64,000 nt of DNA from JBNRMW01 sp050309795 (lineage in GTDB: Bacteria; Bacillota_I; Bacilli_A; Erysipelotrichales; Erysipelotrichaceae). Shown piece after piece: positions 24,642 through 33,044 of this stretch. Below the pieces are notes generated by a model that made no database searches, was not told the origin of the DNA, and saw nothing but the letters and a program-made list of their open reading frames with translations. Position 1 is the first letter of the stretch; each line of letters opens with the position of its first letter. The stretch lies in contig JBNRMW010000016.1 in the NCBI GenBank assembly GCA_050309795.1, forward strand, positions 124,001 through 188,000, written 5' to 3'. A program made the position numbers and the translations under genes.

Positions 24642-26633
24642 TTACTCCTTTCCTAATGAATCTGGGACGATTGAAAATGTATTGGAAATTCCATCACGTG
24701 CGTGATCGAATGGGATTTTGGAAACTGATTCCAGAGAAGCAAGTGCCCCCTTACGGTCGCGACCATGCATTGGATTGGCACCCGGAGCAAAAGCCACTCC
24801 GGCTTTACGTCCATCTGGAGTTGCTCCTGTCTTCTTCCCATAAACGACATTCGACGTAATGGTTAGTACAGACATAGTTTTAACGCCTTCGCGATACACA
24901 TGTTGTTTACGGATTTTATCCATAAAGCCTTTAACAAGATTTACAGCTATTTCATCCACGCGGTCGTCGTTATTTCCATATTGAGGGTATTCTCCTTCAA
25001 TTTCGAAATCAACAGCAATACCGTTTTCATAAATTGGTTTAACTTTAGCGTATTTAATTGCGGATAGGCTGTCCACGACAACGGACAATCCAGCAATACC
25101 CGTCGCAAAGAATCGACGCACTTCACTATCATGAAGCGCCATTTGTAACGACTCATAGGAATATTTATCATGCATATAGTGGATAATATTTAATGCTTCA
25201 ACATAAACTCGAGCTAACCATTCTAACATTTGATCGTATTTAACCAAGACTTCATCGTAATCTAGAACTTCAGAAGTTATCGGGGCAAACATTGGGCCGA
25301 CTTGAGTTTTTGTCTTCTCATCGATACCGCCGTTAATTGCATAGAGTAAGGCTTTTGCAAGGTTTGCTCTTGCTCCAAAGAACTGCATGTCTTTTCCGAC
25401 TTTCATTGGTGAAACACAGCAAGCAATCGCATAGTCGTCACCCATGTCGCGTCGCATTAAATCATCATTTTCATACTGAATTGAAGAGGTTTCAATGGAA
25501 ACTTTCGCACAGAATTTCTTAAATTCAAGTGGTAAATCCTTTGACCAAAGAACCGTTAAATTAGGCTCTGGTGCGGGTCCAAAGTTATAAAGTGTGTGTA
25601 AAACTCTAAAGCTATTTTTTGTAACTAATGGACGACCATCTAAGCCAACACCACCGATGGATTCGGTCACCCAGGTTGGATCGCCACTAAATAAATCGTT
25701 ATAGTCTGGAGTTCTCATAAACTTCACGAGACGCAATTTCATGACAAAGTGATCCATTAATTCTTGAGCATCGACTTCAGTTAAAACACCATTTTTTAAA
25801 TCGCGTTCAATGTAGATGTCTAAGAAGGTTGTCGTCCGTCCTAAAGACATTGCGGCTCCGTTTTGTTGTTTAATAGCTCCTAAATAACCAAAATACGTAA
25901 ATTGAATCGCTTCTTGAGCCGTTTGTGCAGGTTTTGAGATGTCATATCCATAGGTAGAAGCCATCACTTTAAGTTCTTTTAAAGCTCGAATTTGTTCGGA
26001 AATTTCTTCACGATCACGAATTGTTTTTTCATCAATTAAACCTGTTTTTAAACTTAAATCATATTGTTTCGCTTCAACTAAACGATCGACGCCATAGAGG
26101 GCAATACGACGATAGTCCCCAATAATACGTCCTCTTCCATAAGCATCAGGAAGACCTGTAATAACCCCAGAGCGACGTGCCGCCCGAATTTCATCAGTAT
26201 AAGCATCAAAAACTCCTTGATTATGGGTTTTACGATATTTTGTAAATATTTCAGAAACCTCTGAATCAATCTCAAAACCATAAGACGTCAACGCTTGTTC
26301 AGACATCCGAATGCCACCAAAAGGTTGTAGCGAACGTTTAAACGGTTTATCTGTTTGGAAACCAACAATCTTCTCTAAATCTTTATTTAAATACCCCGCA
26401 CCATGAGAGGTGATGGTCGAAATAATGCGTGTATCGGCATCCAGGACCCCGCCAGCTTCTGCTTCTTGTTTATTCAATTCGGTCACTTGATCCCATAATT
26501 TTAAGGTATCTTCAGTCGGTCCTTCTAAGAATGAATCATCCCCTTCGTAAAGAGTATAATTTTGAACAATGAAATCACGAACATCAATTTCATTCAACCA
26601 ATTCCCTGGTTTAAAGCCTTCATACTGTTTCAT
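24642..26633 (-). CDS. pflB: Pyruvate formate-lyase catalytic chain lacking the radical domain
   Basis: 663 aa (ATG at 26633; a TTG at 26636 is also possible). PFL converts pyruvate and CoA to acetyl-CoA and formate without oxygen. The chain covers the whole barrel, with the cysteine pair in AIACCVSPMKVGKDMQFFGARAN (about residues 405-406), and ends at ISNTFSIVPDSLGKE, where normal PFLs (about 740-760 aa) continue into the glycyl-radical domain. Two tandem stops (TAA TAG) follow, then the separate 77-aa domain. Together the two proteins total 740 aa, full length for the family. Confidence 0.93.
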   Translation of the reverse strand: MKQYEGFKPGNWLNEIDVRDFIVQNYTLYEGDDSFLEGPTEDTLKLWDQVTELNKQEAEAGGVLDADTRIISTITSHGAGYLNKDLEKIVGFQTDKPFKRSLQPFGGIRMSEQALTSYGFEIDSEVSEIFTKYRKTHNQGVFDAYTDEIRAARRSGVITGLPDAYGRGRIIGDYRRIALYGVDRLVEAKQYDLSLKTGLIDEKTIRDREEISEQIRALKELKVMASTYGYDISKPAQTAQEAIQFTYFGYLGAIKQQNGAAMSLGRTTTFLDIYIERDLKNGVLTEVDAQELMDHFVMKLRLVKFMRTPDYNDLFSGDPTWVTESIGGVGLDGRPLVTKNSFRVLHTLYNFGPAPEPNLTVLWSKDLPLEFKKFCAKVSIETSSIQYENDDLMRRDMGDDYAIACCVSPMKVGKDMQFFGARANLAKALLYAINGGIDEKTKTQVGPMFAPITSEVLDYDEVLVKYDQMLEWLARVYVEALNIIHYMHDKYSYESLQMALHDSEVRRFFATGIAGLSVVVDSLSAIKYAKVKPIYENGIAVDFEIEGEYPQYGNNDDRVDEIAVNLVKGFMDKIRKQHVYREGVKTMSVLTITSNVVYGKKTGATPDGRKAGVAFAPGANPMHGRDRKGALASLESVSKIPFDHARDGISNTFSIVPDSLGKE

Positions 26634-26637
26634 CAAT

Positions 26638-26916
26638 TTAAATTCCTTCCTTTAGTAATGTCTGTAACCACACCTCTAAAATAAAGGCGGGTTGATATCC
26701 ACTTAGATGCCCCAAGACTTCATTATCATCAATTAATAATAAAGCTGGGAGCTGATCTATTGAACATAAATTTAAATACGGTTGGGCTTCTTGGGCGGAT
26801 CGAGCAATGTGAAATTCTAACGAATCAAATTCTGGTAAAATTGATTGAATCTCTTGTTCTAATCCATAACAGGAAACACAACTATCGGTTTCAATAAGCA
26901 CTAGCTCTTTGGCCAT
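26638..26916 (-). CDS. Small thioredoxin-like CxxC protein in the pfl operon
   Basis: 92 aa with a thioredoxin-type start (ELVLIETDSCVSCYGLEQEI) whose CVSC follows a beta strand, as in redox-active folds, and a likely cis-proline in DQLPALLLIDD. It overlaps the end of pflA by 26 bases and ends just before pflB, so all four are one operon. It could reduce the Fe-S activase or protect the radical enzyme; both are inference. It is shorter than classical thioredoxin (about 105 aa) and the CVSC is not the usual CGPC. Confidence 0.75.
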   Translation of the reverse strand: MAKELVLIETDSCVSCYGLEQEIQSILPEFDSLEFHIARSAQEAQPYLNLCSIDQLPALLLIDDNEVLGHLSGYQPAFILEVWLQTLLKEGI

Positions 26917-27625
26917 TTACAACAATCTCCTTTGCACGTTCGATACTTTCCTTAGTTGGTTGTAGCACCCCTTCGAGTGGATACACTAAGTTCAGTTGTT
27001 TATATTTATTAACTCCCATCACATGATAAGGAAGGATTTCGATTTTTTCAACATTCGCTAAAGTTTCAATAAATTCACGTAATTTCCATAGATCTTTAGG
27101 ATCATCGGTATAACCTGGGATTAGCACATGGCGAATCCAAACCGGATGATTTCTTTCGCTCAAATATTGCGCAAAGTTCAAAATATTCGTATTTTTAACG
27201 CTCGTTAATGCTTCGTGTTTCTCGTTATCAATATGTTTTAAATCCAGTAAAAACAAATCACATACTTCAAGCAAACGGTCATAACTCTTCTTTGTCTTTT
27301 CCGTAAATAAAGCGCCAGAGGTATCTAACGCTGTATGGATGTTTCGTTTCTTCAATTCTGTAAAGAGTTCCAAAACAAAATTTAATTGTAGTAAGGGTTC
27401 CCCGCCACTGACGGTAACACCCCCATCTTTAATTTAAGATTGGTATTTAACGATTTCATTTACAACTTCATCAACACTCATTTCTGTGCCTGTATCGGTT
27501 CGCCAGCTATCCGGGTTATGACAATAGAGGCATCGTAATGGACAACCTTGTAAAAATAAAACAAAGCGCACCCCCGGACCATCGACAGTCCCGAAGGATT
27601 CAATTGAGTGAATCTTACCGATCAT
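26891..27625 (-). pseudogene. pflA: Pyruvate formate-lyase activating enzyme with an in-frame stop
   Basis: Radical SAM activase that installs the glycyl radical on PFL. The ATG at 27625 follows GGAGGTG. The first part contains GKIHSIESFGTVDGPGVRF and the cluster motif CPLRCLYC. At 27434-27436 a TAA follows KYQS, after which the same frame continues with IKDGGVTVSGGEPLLQLN and on to a TGA at 26891. The whole frame is 243 aa plus this codon, normal PflA length (about 245), so a single base change explains the break. Translation stops before the GGEP SAM motif, so the product should be inactive unless the base is a sequence error. Confidence 0.85.
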
Positions 27626-27639
27626 ACGCACCTCCATTT

Positions 27640-27655
27640 GTTAGTTATTGCTAAC
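27640..27655 (-). promoter_or_regulatory. Inverted repeat in the pfl leader, candidate operator
   Basis: GTTAG (27640-27644) and CTAAC (27651-27655) flank a six-base spacer, directly upstream of the pflA SD. Anaerobic genes are often controlled by Rex or FNR sites. This repeat has GTTAG/CTAAC arms like a Rex half-site but the wrong spacing, so no regulator is assigned. Confidence 0.35.
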
Positions 27656-27738
27656 TTATGATAACTTAACACCCAAAAATTATCAAGGATAACGTTTCAA
27701 AAAGTTACCAAAATACATCATAAATACACTAACACAAG

Positions 27739-27766
27739 AAAAAAAAAGAGGTCGTCTGACCTCTTT
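27739..27766 (-). terminator. Intrinsic terminator after the BMP lipoprotein gene
   Basis: AAAGAGGTC (27745-27753) and GACCTCTTT (27758-27766) form a nine-base stem with a four-base loop, followed on the minus strand by a long T run. It separates the lipoprotein gene from the pfl operon. Confidence 0.88.
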
Positions 27767-27780
27767 GTTGATTCGTTCGA

Positions 27781-28974
27781 TTATTCGAAGATTTCGACGG
27801 TAACTTTTTCGAAAGTTAATTCAGCCATTTCTTGTTTGACTGTTAGACCTTCACCAGCAACCGAATCCTCTATGGTATAAATAGTATCTAAGATACCATC
27901 AGCATCCGTCGCTAATTTATCAAAAATTGCATCGTAATCAGCTTCTGTGAACTCATTGAAACGAGAGAAGTCTGGCGATAAAGAGACACCGTTTTGGTCC
28001 GCTCCATAACGCAAGGTTTCTCCACCCTTCCAATCGTCTTCAAATGCGGCTTTCGCAGCATCATAAACGGATTGTTGTAAAGCTTTCATTGCTGAGGTAA
28101 CGATTAATTCAGAGTCACCCATTTGGTCGGAATCCACCCCAATGAGGTATTTTCCTTCAGCTTGTTTCGCTGCCGAGTCAATGGAAGACCAGATACCGCC
28201 TCCACATGAGAAGATAATTTCTGTTCCATCGTTATACCAGCTAGCAGCTAAGGTTTGGATTTCAGGTTTTGCTTCGAAAACACCTGTGTAGTGGTATTTA
28301 ACTTCAACATCAACACCAAGTTCTTTAGCAGCATATTCCGCTCCAGAAAGGTATCCATAACCGAAGTTAATAACAGCAGGTACAGCCATTCCTCCCATGA
28401 ATCCTAATTTTGTAAAGCCATCTTTAACCGCAGCATAGCCAGCTAAGAAACCGGATTGTTCTTCACGGTAAAGTAATGAAACCGTGTTATCGGCAACATT
28501 CACATCAAAATCAGCATTCGTTGGTTCAAAGTCAACCGCGATGAATTTAACATCTGGATACTGAGTTTGAGCATCATAAACAGCGGCTTGGAATAGGAAA
28601 CCAGGGGTAACAATGACTTTAGCGCCAGCTTGAACCGCTTGGTCAATCGCTGCCTTATAGACTTGGTCCCCTTCTCCTTGTGGTCGTAAATACTTAGCAG
28701 CTGATAAACCGACTTCTTGCGCATAGCGGTTTAGCCCTTCGTATGAACCTTGGTTAAATGATTTGTCATCAATCGTTCCTAAGTCGGTGATTAAATACAT
28801 ATCATCTTCACCAATGGTCGGTGTTTCTTCACCTGGATCGGTTTCAGTTTCTGCAGGTGTTGTTTCAGTTGGCGATGTTTCAGCTGGATCGGTTTCAGTC
28901 GGTGTGGATGTTCCACAGCTTGCTAAAAGCGCTACAACAATTGCCATCAAAAGCAACTTAAATAATTTTTTCAT
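27781..28974 (-). CDS. BMP-family nucleoside-binding lipoprotein
   Basis: 397 aa. A lipoprotein signal ends in LLASC; a Thr/Pro/Glu linker with repeated PTET/PAET units precedes a periplasmic-binding domain of the BMP/PnrA family (ITDLGTIDDKSFNQGSYEGL, VIVTPGFLF, GFLAGYAA, GFMGGMAVPAV). These proteins bind purine nucleosides for NupOPQ-type importers, so it probably serves the nup genes about 3.5 kb downstream, although the pfl operon lies between. GGAGGAAAT precedes the ATG. Confidence 0.9.
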   Translation of the reverse strand: MKKLFKLLLMAIVVALLASCGTSTPTETDPAETSPTETTPAETETDPGEETPTIGEDDMYLITDLGTIDDKSFNQGSYEGLNRYAQEVGLSAAKYLRPQGEGDQVYKAAIDQAVQAGAKVIVTPGFLFQAAVYDAQTQYPDVKFIAVDFEPTNADFDVNVADNTVSLLYREEQSGFLAGYAAVKDGFTKLGFMGGMAVPAVINFGYGYLSGAEYAAKELGVDVEVKYHYTGVFEAKPEIQTLAASWYNDGTEIIFSCGGGIWSSIDSAAKQAEGKYLIGVDSDQMGDSELIVTSAMKALQQSVYDAAKAAFEDDWKGGETLRYGADQNGVSLSPDFSRFNEFTEADYDAIFDKLATDADGILDTIYTIEDSVAGEGLTVKQEMAELTFEKVTVEIFE

Positions 28975-28984
28975 ATTTCCTCCT

Positions 28985-29031
28985 TGTGATATTCACAGTT
29001 TAATTTTAATCTAAAAGACAGTAAAATGCAA
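28985..29031 (-). promoter_or_regulatory. Promoter of the BMP lipoprotein gene with a downstream palindrome
   Basis: On the minus strand TTGCAT (29026-29031) and TAAAAT (29003-29008) are 17 bases apart. Between the -10 and the SD lies the palindrome TGTGA-ATA-TCACA (28985-28997), a possible operator or leader hairpin next to the SD. The symmetry recalls CRP/Rex-like half-sites, but the three-base spacer fits neither well. Confidence 0.5.
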
Positions 29032-29046
29032 CGGCTTACAATTGAA

Positions 29047-31323
29047 CTAGTCAATAAATAGCTCCTCCTCTTGCTCGAGGTCGTCGTTAGTAATATAAAC
29101 ATCTCGTGGTCGACTGCCTTGTTGAGGCCCAATAATACCGTTAGCTTCTAAAACATCCACCATTCGAGCTGCTCGATTATAGCCAATTCCAAATCGTCTT
29201 TGAAGAAGCGACGTCGAAGCTTTTTGAGCTTGAATCACATAGGCACGCACTTCGTCATATAAGGGGTCTTCCGTCGCTGCCACAAAGCCAGCATTGCCCT
29301 CAACCCCATCAAGACTCATGAACACATCATGGTAGCGGGGTTTCGCAATTGCTTTCACCGTCTCAGCGACTCTTGAGACTTCCTGATCGCTTACAAAAAC
29401 ACCTTGAATTCGAACCGGTGCCGATTGTCCAACTGGCAGATACAACATATCCCCATAACCCAGGAGCATTTCAGCACCCGATTGATCTAAGATCGTCCGG
29501 CTATCCGTCGCACTCGAAACCGCAAACGCTATCCGGCTTGGTATATTAGTTTTAATAATTCCAGTAATAACGTCGACCGAAGGACGTTGGGTCGCCACCA
29601 CCAAATGAATACCTGCCGCTCGAGCAAGCTGGGTAATCCGACGGATATGTCCTTCAACTTCTTTGCCAGCGACCGACATTAAATCGGCTAATTCATCAAT
29701 AATAACAATAATCCATGGCATCCGCTTGAGCGCTGGATCGTTTTTACTCTCCACTATTTGATTGTAACCAGAAATATTACGCGCCCCAACCTTCGCAAAA
29801 TCGTCATAGCGCGTCTCCATAATCGAAACGATACCATTCAAAGCAGCCGCCGCTTTCACGGGTTCAGAAATTACCGGCGCATATAAATGCGGGACATCTT
29901 CAAAAACCACAAACTCAACTTTTTTAGGATCAATTAAAACTAATTTAACTTCATCCGGTCGAGTTCTTAACAATAATGAGGAAATCATGCTATTAATCGC
30001 CACCGACTTACCAGAACCTGTAGACCCAGCAATTAATAAATGGGGCATTTTATCCAATTCGGCGTAAATATTATTACCTAATAAATCTTTTCCTAAAGGG
30101 AATAATAACGGTTTCGACTGTAAGGAGCTATCCATATTCAATAACAACTCACTCAAGCGTACCGGGGTCATTTCCACATTCGGAATTTCAATACCCACAG
30201 CATTTTTTCCAGGAATGGGGGCTTCGATTCGTAAATCTTTAACCGCTAATTCCATCATCAAATTATCTTGTAGCGACGAAATTCGTTGAACCTTGACGCC
30301 AGGATCTGGTCGTAACTCAAACTTTGTGACAGCTGGTCCAATATGGGTCGCAATTAATTCCGCACTTATTTGGAATTGATCCAATATTTCAATGAGTCGT
30401 TGACCTTTAAGCTCTGCCGCTCGTTGATTGGATGTCGAATGATTCGACTTTTGATAACCATCTAAAATAGTTAAACTAGGTGGTTGATAGTTCATAAAGT
30501 GTTTTGGATCGTCTTGGGATTCGCTCTGCGACATGGAAACTGCTGGCGTGTCGACGGCGGCTTGATCTTTAACCTCTGGCAATTTTTCATCATTCACATC
30601 AATAAAGATTGGTTTGGTACTCTTTTGAGTTTGCTTCACCGCTTCTGCCATATCGACCGGTTTAAACTCAAATTCTTCGAGATCATCCCGCGAATATGGT
30701 TTACGGACGGCTTTCTTAACCTTTTCTCCAGTGATGGACTTTTTAATTGGTTTTGGTTTCAAACTTTTTTGTTGACCTAAAATCCAATCATAAACAACGC
30801 GACCATAAAGTATGGTAAAACAACTTAACAATAATAAAATAACAATCACAATCGTTCCAATGCGGTCAAACAAGACCGAACTTAAGGCGTATAATAACGC
30901 ACCAAAAAAACCACCACGTGCACTGAACGACCGGTTAAAAATATCAATGAAATGAACAAAGAAATTTTTAATAACCTCAAACCCTTTCAAAGTCGTTTGT
31001 TCATCCAACAATTCTAAGGTTAATAAGTAAGCCACCAACAAGGCGAGTAAAATCCAAATCTGCTTTAAACTAAACTCGATTGGCCGCCGGGTCGCAATTA
31101 AATATCCACCAAACCCCAACAACATTAAGTAAATCGTCCACGGAAAAGATCCAAAGAAGACCGTGACTATTCCAGTCAGTACGCGACCAACCAAGCCCAG
31201 GTTAAACATGCCAACTAAAGCAATCGCCACGAGCACAAAACCAGAAATCACTACAAAAAGAACCGTATTCTCATGAATCGTTTTTTTACTCTTTGAATTG
31301 TTCTTCTTTATCAACTTACTCAT
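29047..31323 (-). CDS. ftsK: FtsK/SpoIIIE-type DNA translocase
   Basis: 758 aa. Four or so membrane helices in the first 185 residues anchor it at the septum; a charged linker leads to the RecA-like motor with Walker A AGSTGSGKS (about residue 435) and Walker B WIIVIIDELADLM. The C-terminal gamma winged helix (SLLQRRFGIGYNRAARMVDVLE) reads KOPS/SRS sites. It pumps chromosome DNA through the closing septum. It follows the RNase J gene by six bases, the order seen around B. subtilis rnjB-spoIIIE. Confidence 0.95.
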   Translation of the reverse strand: MSKLIKKNNSKSKKTIHENTVLFVVISGFVLVAIALVGMFNLGLVGRVLTGIVTVFFGSFPWTIYLMLLGFGGYLIATRRPIEFSLKQIWILLALLVAYLLTLELLDEQTTLKGFEVIKNFFVHFIDIFNRSFSARGGFFGALLYALSSVLFDRIGTIVIVILLLLSCFTILYGRVVYDWILGQQKSLKPKPIKKSITGEKVKKAVRKPYSRDDLEEFEFKPVDMAEAVKQTQKSTKPIFIDVNDEKLPEVKDQAAVDTPAVSMSQSESQDDPKHFMNYQPPSLTILDGYQKSNHSTSNQRAAELKGQRLIEILDQFQISAELIATHIGPAVTKFELRPDPGVKVQRISSLQDNLMMELAVKDLRIEAPIPGKNAVGIEIPNVEMTPVRLSELLLNMDSSLQSKPLLFPLGKDLLGNNIYAELDKMPHLLIAGSTGSGKSVAINSMISSLLLRTRPDEVKLVLIDPKKVEFVVFEDVPHLYAPVISEPVKAAAALNGIVSIMETRYDDFAKVGARNISGYNQIVESKNDPALKRMPWIIVIIDELADLMSVAGKEVEGHIRRITQLARAAGIHLVVATQRPSVDVITGIIKTNIPSRIAFAVSSATDSRTILDQSGAEMLLGYGDMLYLPVGQSAPVRIQGVFVSDQEVSRVAETVKAIAKPRYHDVFMSLDGVEGNAGFVAATEDPLYDEVRAYVIQAQKASTSLLQRRFGIGYNRAARMVDVLEANGIIGPQQGSRPRDVYITNDDLEQEEELFID

Positions 31324-31329
31324 CGTTAC

Positions 31330-32988
31330 TTATCGATTTATCTCAACAATTATTGGTAAAATCATTGGGCGTTTACCGGCCATTCGAAAGACATACTTGG
31401 AAATCTTTTCGCGAGCTTCGGTACGGGCTGTCATATTGTCATAGGCCTTATTAGCTACTAATTCATTAATGGTTTCTTCAATAATATTTCCACATTCCTT
31501 AACCACATAATCCGCATCTTTTAAATAAATAACTCCGCGGGATTGAACATCAGGACCTCCTAAAACCATTTTGGTTTTATGATCAATAACAATGCCAATG
31601 ACGATCACGCCATCCGTTGCTAAGGTTTCCCGATCTCTAAGAACTAAACCAGAGGAATCCAGATAGTTCATTCCATCCACATACACCTCATCCACATCAA
31701 CATGTTGACTCATTGACGTCATATTACCTTGATCAAATTGAACTATTTGACCATTATCCAAGACGAGAATACGGTTGGCCAAGAAGCCACGATTTAAAGC
31801 TAAATTCGCTGCTTCTACAAGTTCTTTATAGTCCCCTTTGATTGGAATATAGAACTTTGGATTCAATAAAGAAAGCAGCATCTTAATGTCTTCCGCACTT
31901 GGATGCATCGTAAAAACTTCATTTCGAGACAACTTAATCAATTCGACCCCATCCTTGTAGATTTCATTTTCCATAGCGGTCGATTCACGTTCGGCACCAG
32001 CCACAACTGGGGAAGCAATAATGACGATATCGTCTTCTCTTAACTGAATTTTTTCGTGTTCGTGTATCGCAATTTTATGCATCGTTCTAAAAACATTCGG
32101 TCCCTGATCACTAACAACAATAATGACATTATCAAAATTATTATTGAATGAAGAATTTGGTATTTCCAATCCTGGCGACATTTGATAGTATTTTAATTTT
32201 GCCATGTATTTTAACATTTGGCGTTGATTATTATTCGCAAAGAAAATCTTTCGATTCGTTTTTTCAGCAATTTCAATAATTTCTAAGAGTCTAAAAATAT
32301 TTTGTTCATACAAAGTAATGATGACGCGGCCATGAGCATTGGTAACCAGCGGTTCAACCACGCTGCCAATGCGATGGCGTGGAGACGTAAACCCTGGCCG
32401 TTGAGCACTCCGAGCTTCCGTCATTAAAGCAAGAACCCCCTTTTTCCCAAGTTCCGCAAATTCGATGAAATTAGTTGTGAAAAAAGCATCCGTCACATCA
32501 AAGTCAATTAAATATTCACTCGCATACACAACATAACCTTGATCGGTCCAAAAAGCAATACCGAATGTATCCGGAATGGAGTGGGTCAAACCAAAGGTCC
32601 GTATTTTAACCCCTTCAACGGTTAAACTGGCGTCGCGTTTAATGCGGCGGATATCGTTATAGTCAATTTTGTGTTTCTTTAATAGATCCGTCAATAAAAA
32701 ATACGTATAGGCGGTCGTATAAATAGGCATTTGAATTTCATTTAATAAGTAGGGAACTGCCCCCATTACATCGTCGTGACCATGGGTAATAAACATCGCC
32801 ACGACTCGTTCTTTGTTTTCGATCACATATCGAAAATCCGGAACAATAATTTCGATGCCTAATTGATTATTGTCTGGGTACCGAAGTCCACAATCAATAA
32901 TAAAAATCTTTTCATTAATTTCTAATAGCGTCATATTTCGGCCATCTTCGTCGAGACCGCCAAGTGCCATAATTTTCACTTGATCCAT
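31330..32988 (-). CDS. rnjB: RNase J-family protein, J2-like, with degenerate metal site
   Basis: 552 aa: metallo-beta-lactamase, beta-CASP (about 210-340) and C-terminal domains of RNase J, with GGLDEDGRNM at the start and RKPMILPIIVE-like end (KRPMILPIIVEI). The zinc motif HxHxDH reads HGHDDV (near residue 70), so its last histidine is missing; GDFKFD reads SEYLIDFD and the SDS of active enzymes reads TEA. Bacillus J2 partners are likewise degenerate, and synteny with ftsK supports rnjB. It probably acts as a partner of an active RNase J1, not seen here. Confidence 0.85.
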   Translation of the reverse strand: MDQVKIMALGGLDEDGRNMTLLEINEKIFIIDCGLRYPDNNQLGIEIIVPDFRYVIENKERVVAMFITHGHDDVMGAVPYLLNEIQMPIYTTAYTYFLLTDLLKKHKIDYNDIRRIKRDASLTVEGVKIRTFGLTHSIPDTFGIAFWTDQGYVVYASEYLIDFDVTDAFFTTNFIEFAELGKKGVLALMTEARSAQRPGFTSPRHRIGSVVEPLVTNAHGRVIITLYEQNIFRLLEIIEIAEKTNRKIFFANNNQRQMLKYMAKLKYYQMSPGLEIPNSSFNNNFDNVIIVVSDQGPNVFRTMHKIAIHEHEKIQLREDDIVIIASPVVAGAERESTAMENEIYKDGVELIKLSRNEVFTMHPSAEDIKMLLSLLNPKFYIPIKGDYKELVEAANLALNRGFLANRILVLDNGQIVQFDQGNMTSMSQHVDVDEVYVDGMNYLDSSGLVLRDRETLATDGVIVIGIVIDHKTKMVLGGPDVQSRGVIYLKDADYVVKECGNIIEETINELVANKAYDNMTARTEAREKISKYVFRMAGKRPMILPIIVEINR

Positions 32989-33014
32989 TATAAAACCTCC
33001 AACATCTGTCTTTC

Positions 33015-33044
33015 ATTATACACTAAAAGTCTACCTACTAACAA
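33015..33044 (-). promoter_or_regulatory. Candidate promoter of rnjB-ftsK
   Basis: The minus strand has TTGTTA, 18 bases, TATAAT, overlapping the end of miaB. GGAGG lies before the rnjB ATG. rnjB and ftsK can therefore be transcribed apart from miaB. Confidence 0.6.

Noticed and set aside
24625..24660. Programmed +1 frameshift producing one PFL chain
   Set aside because: The next frame is open from the stop region into the radical domain, and AAGGAG precedes the stop as in prfB, but there is no slippery codon, and the SD is ideally placed for the ATG of the second gene. Kept only as an alternative in the finding.
27434..27436. TAA in pflA as a recoded amino-acid codon
   Set aside because: TAA is the normal stop of many genes here (for example scpA and rsmE), no known system recodes TAA in Bacillota, and no read-through context is evident. 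A mutation or sequence error is more likely.
28985..28997. CRP or Rex site upstream of the BMP gene
   Set aside because: TGTGA and TCACA are present but with a three-base spacer, whereas Rex or CRP sites need six. Listed only as a palindrome.
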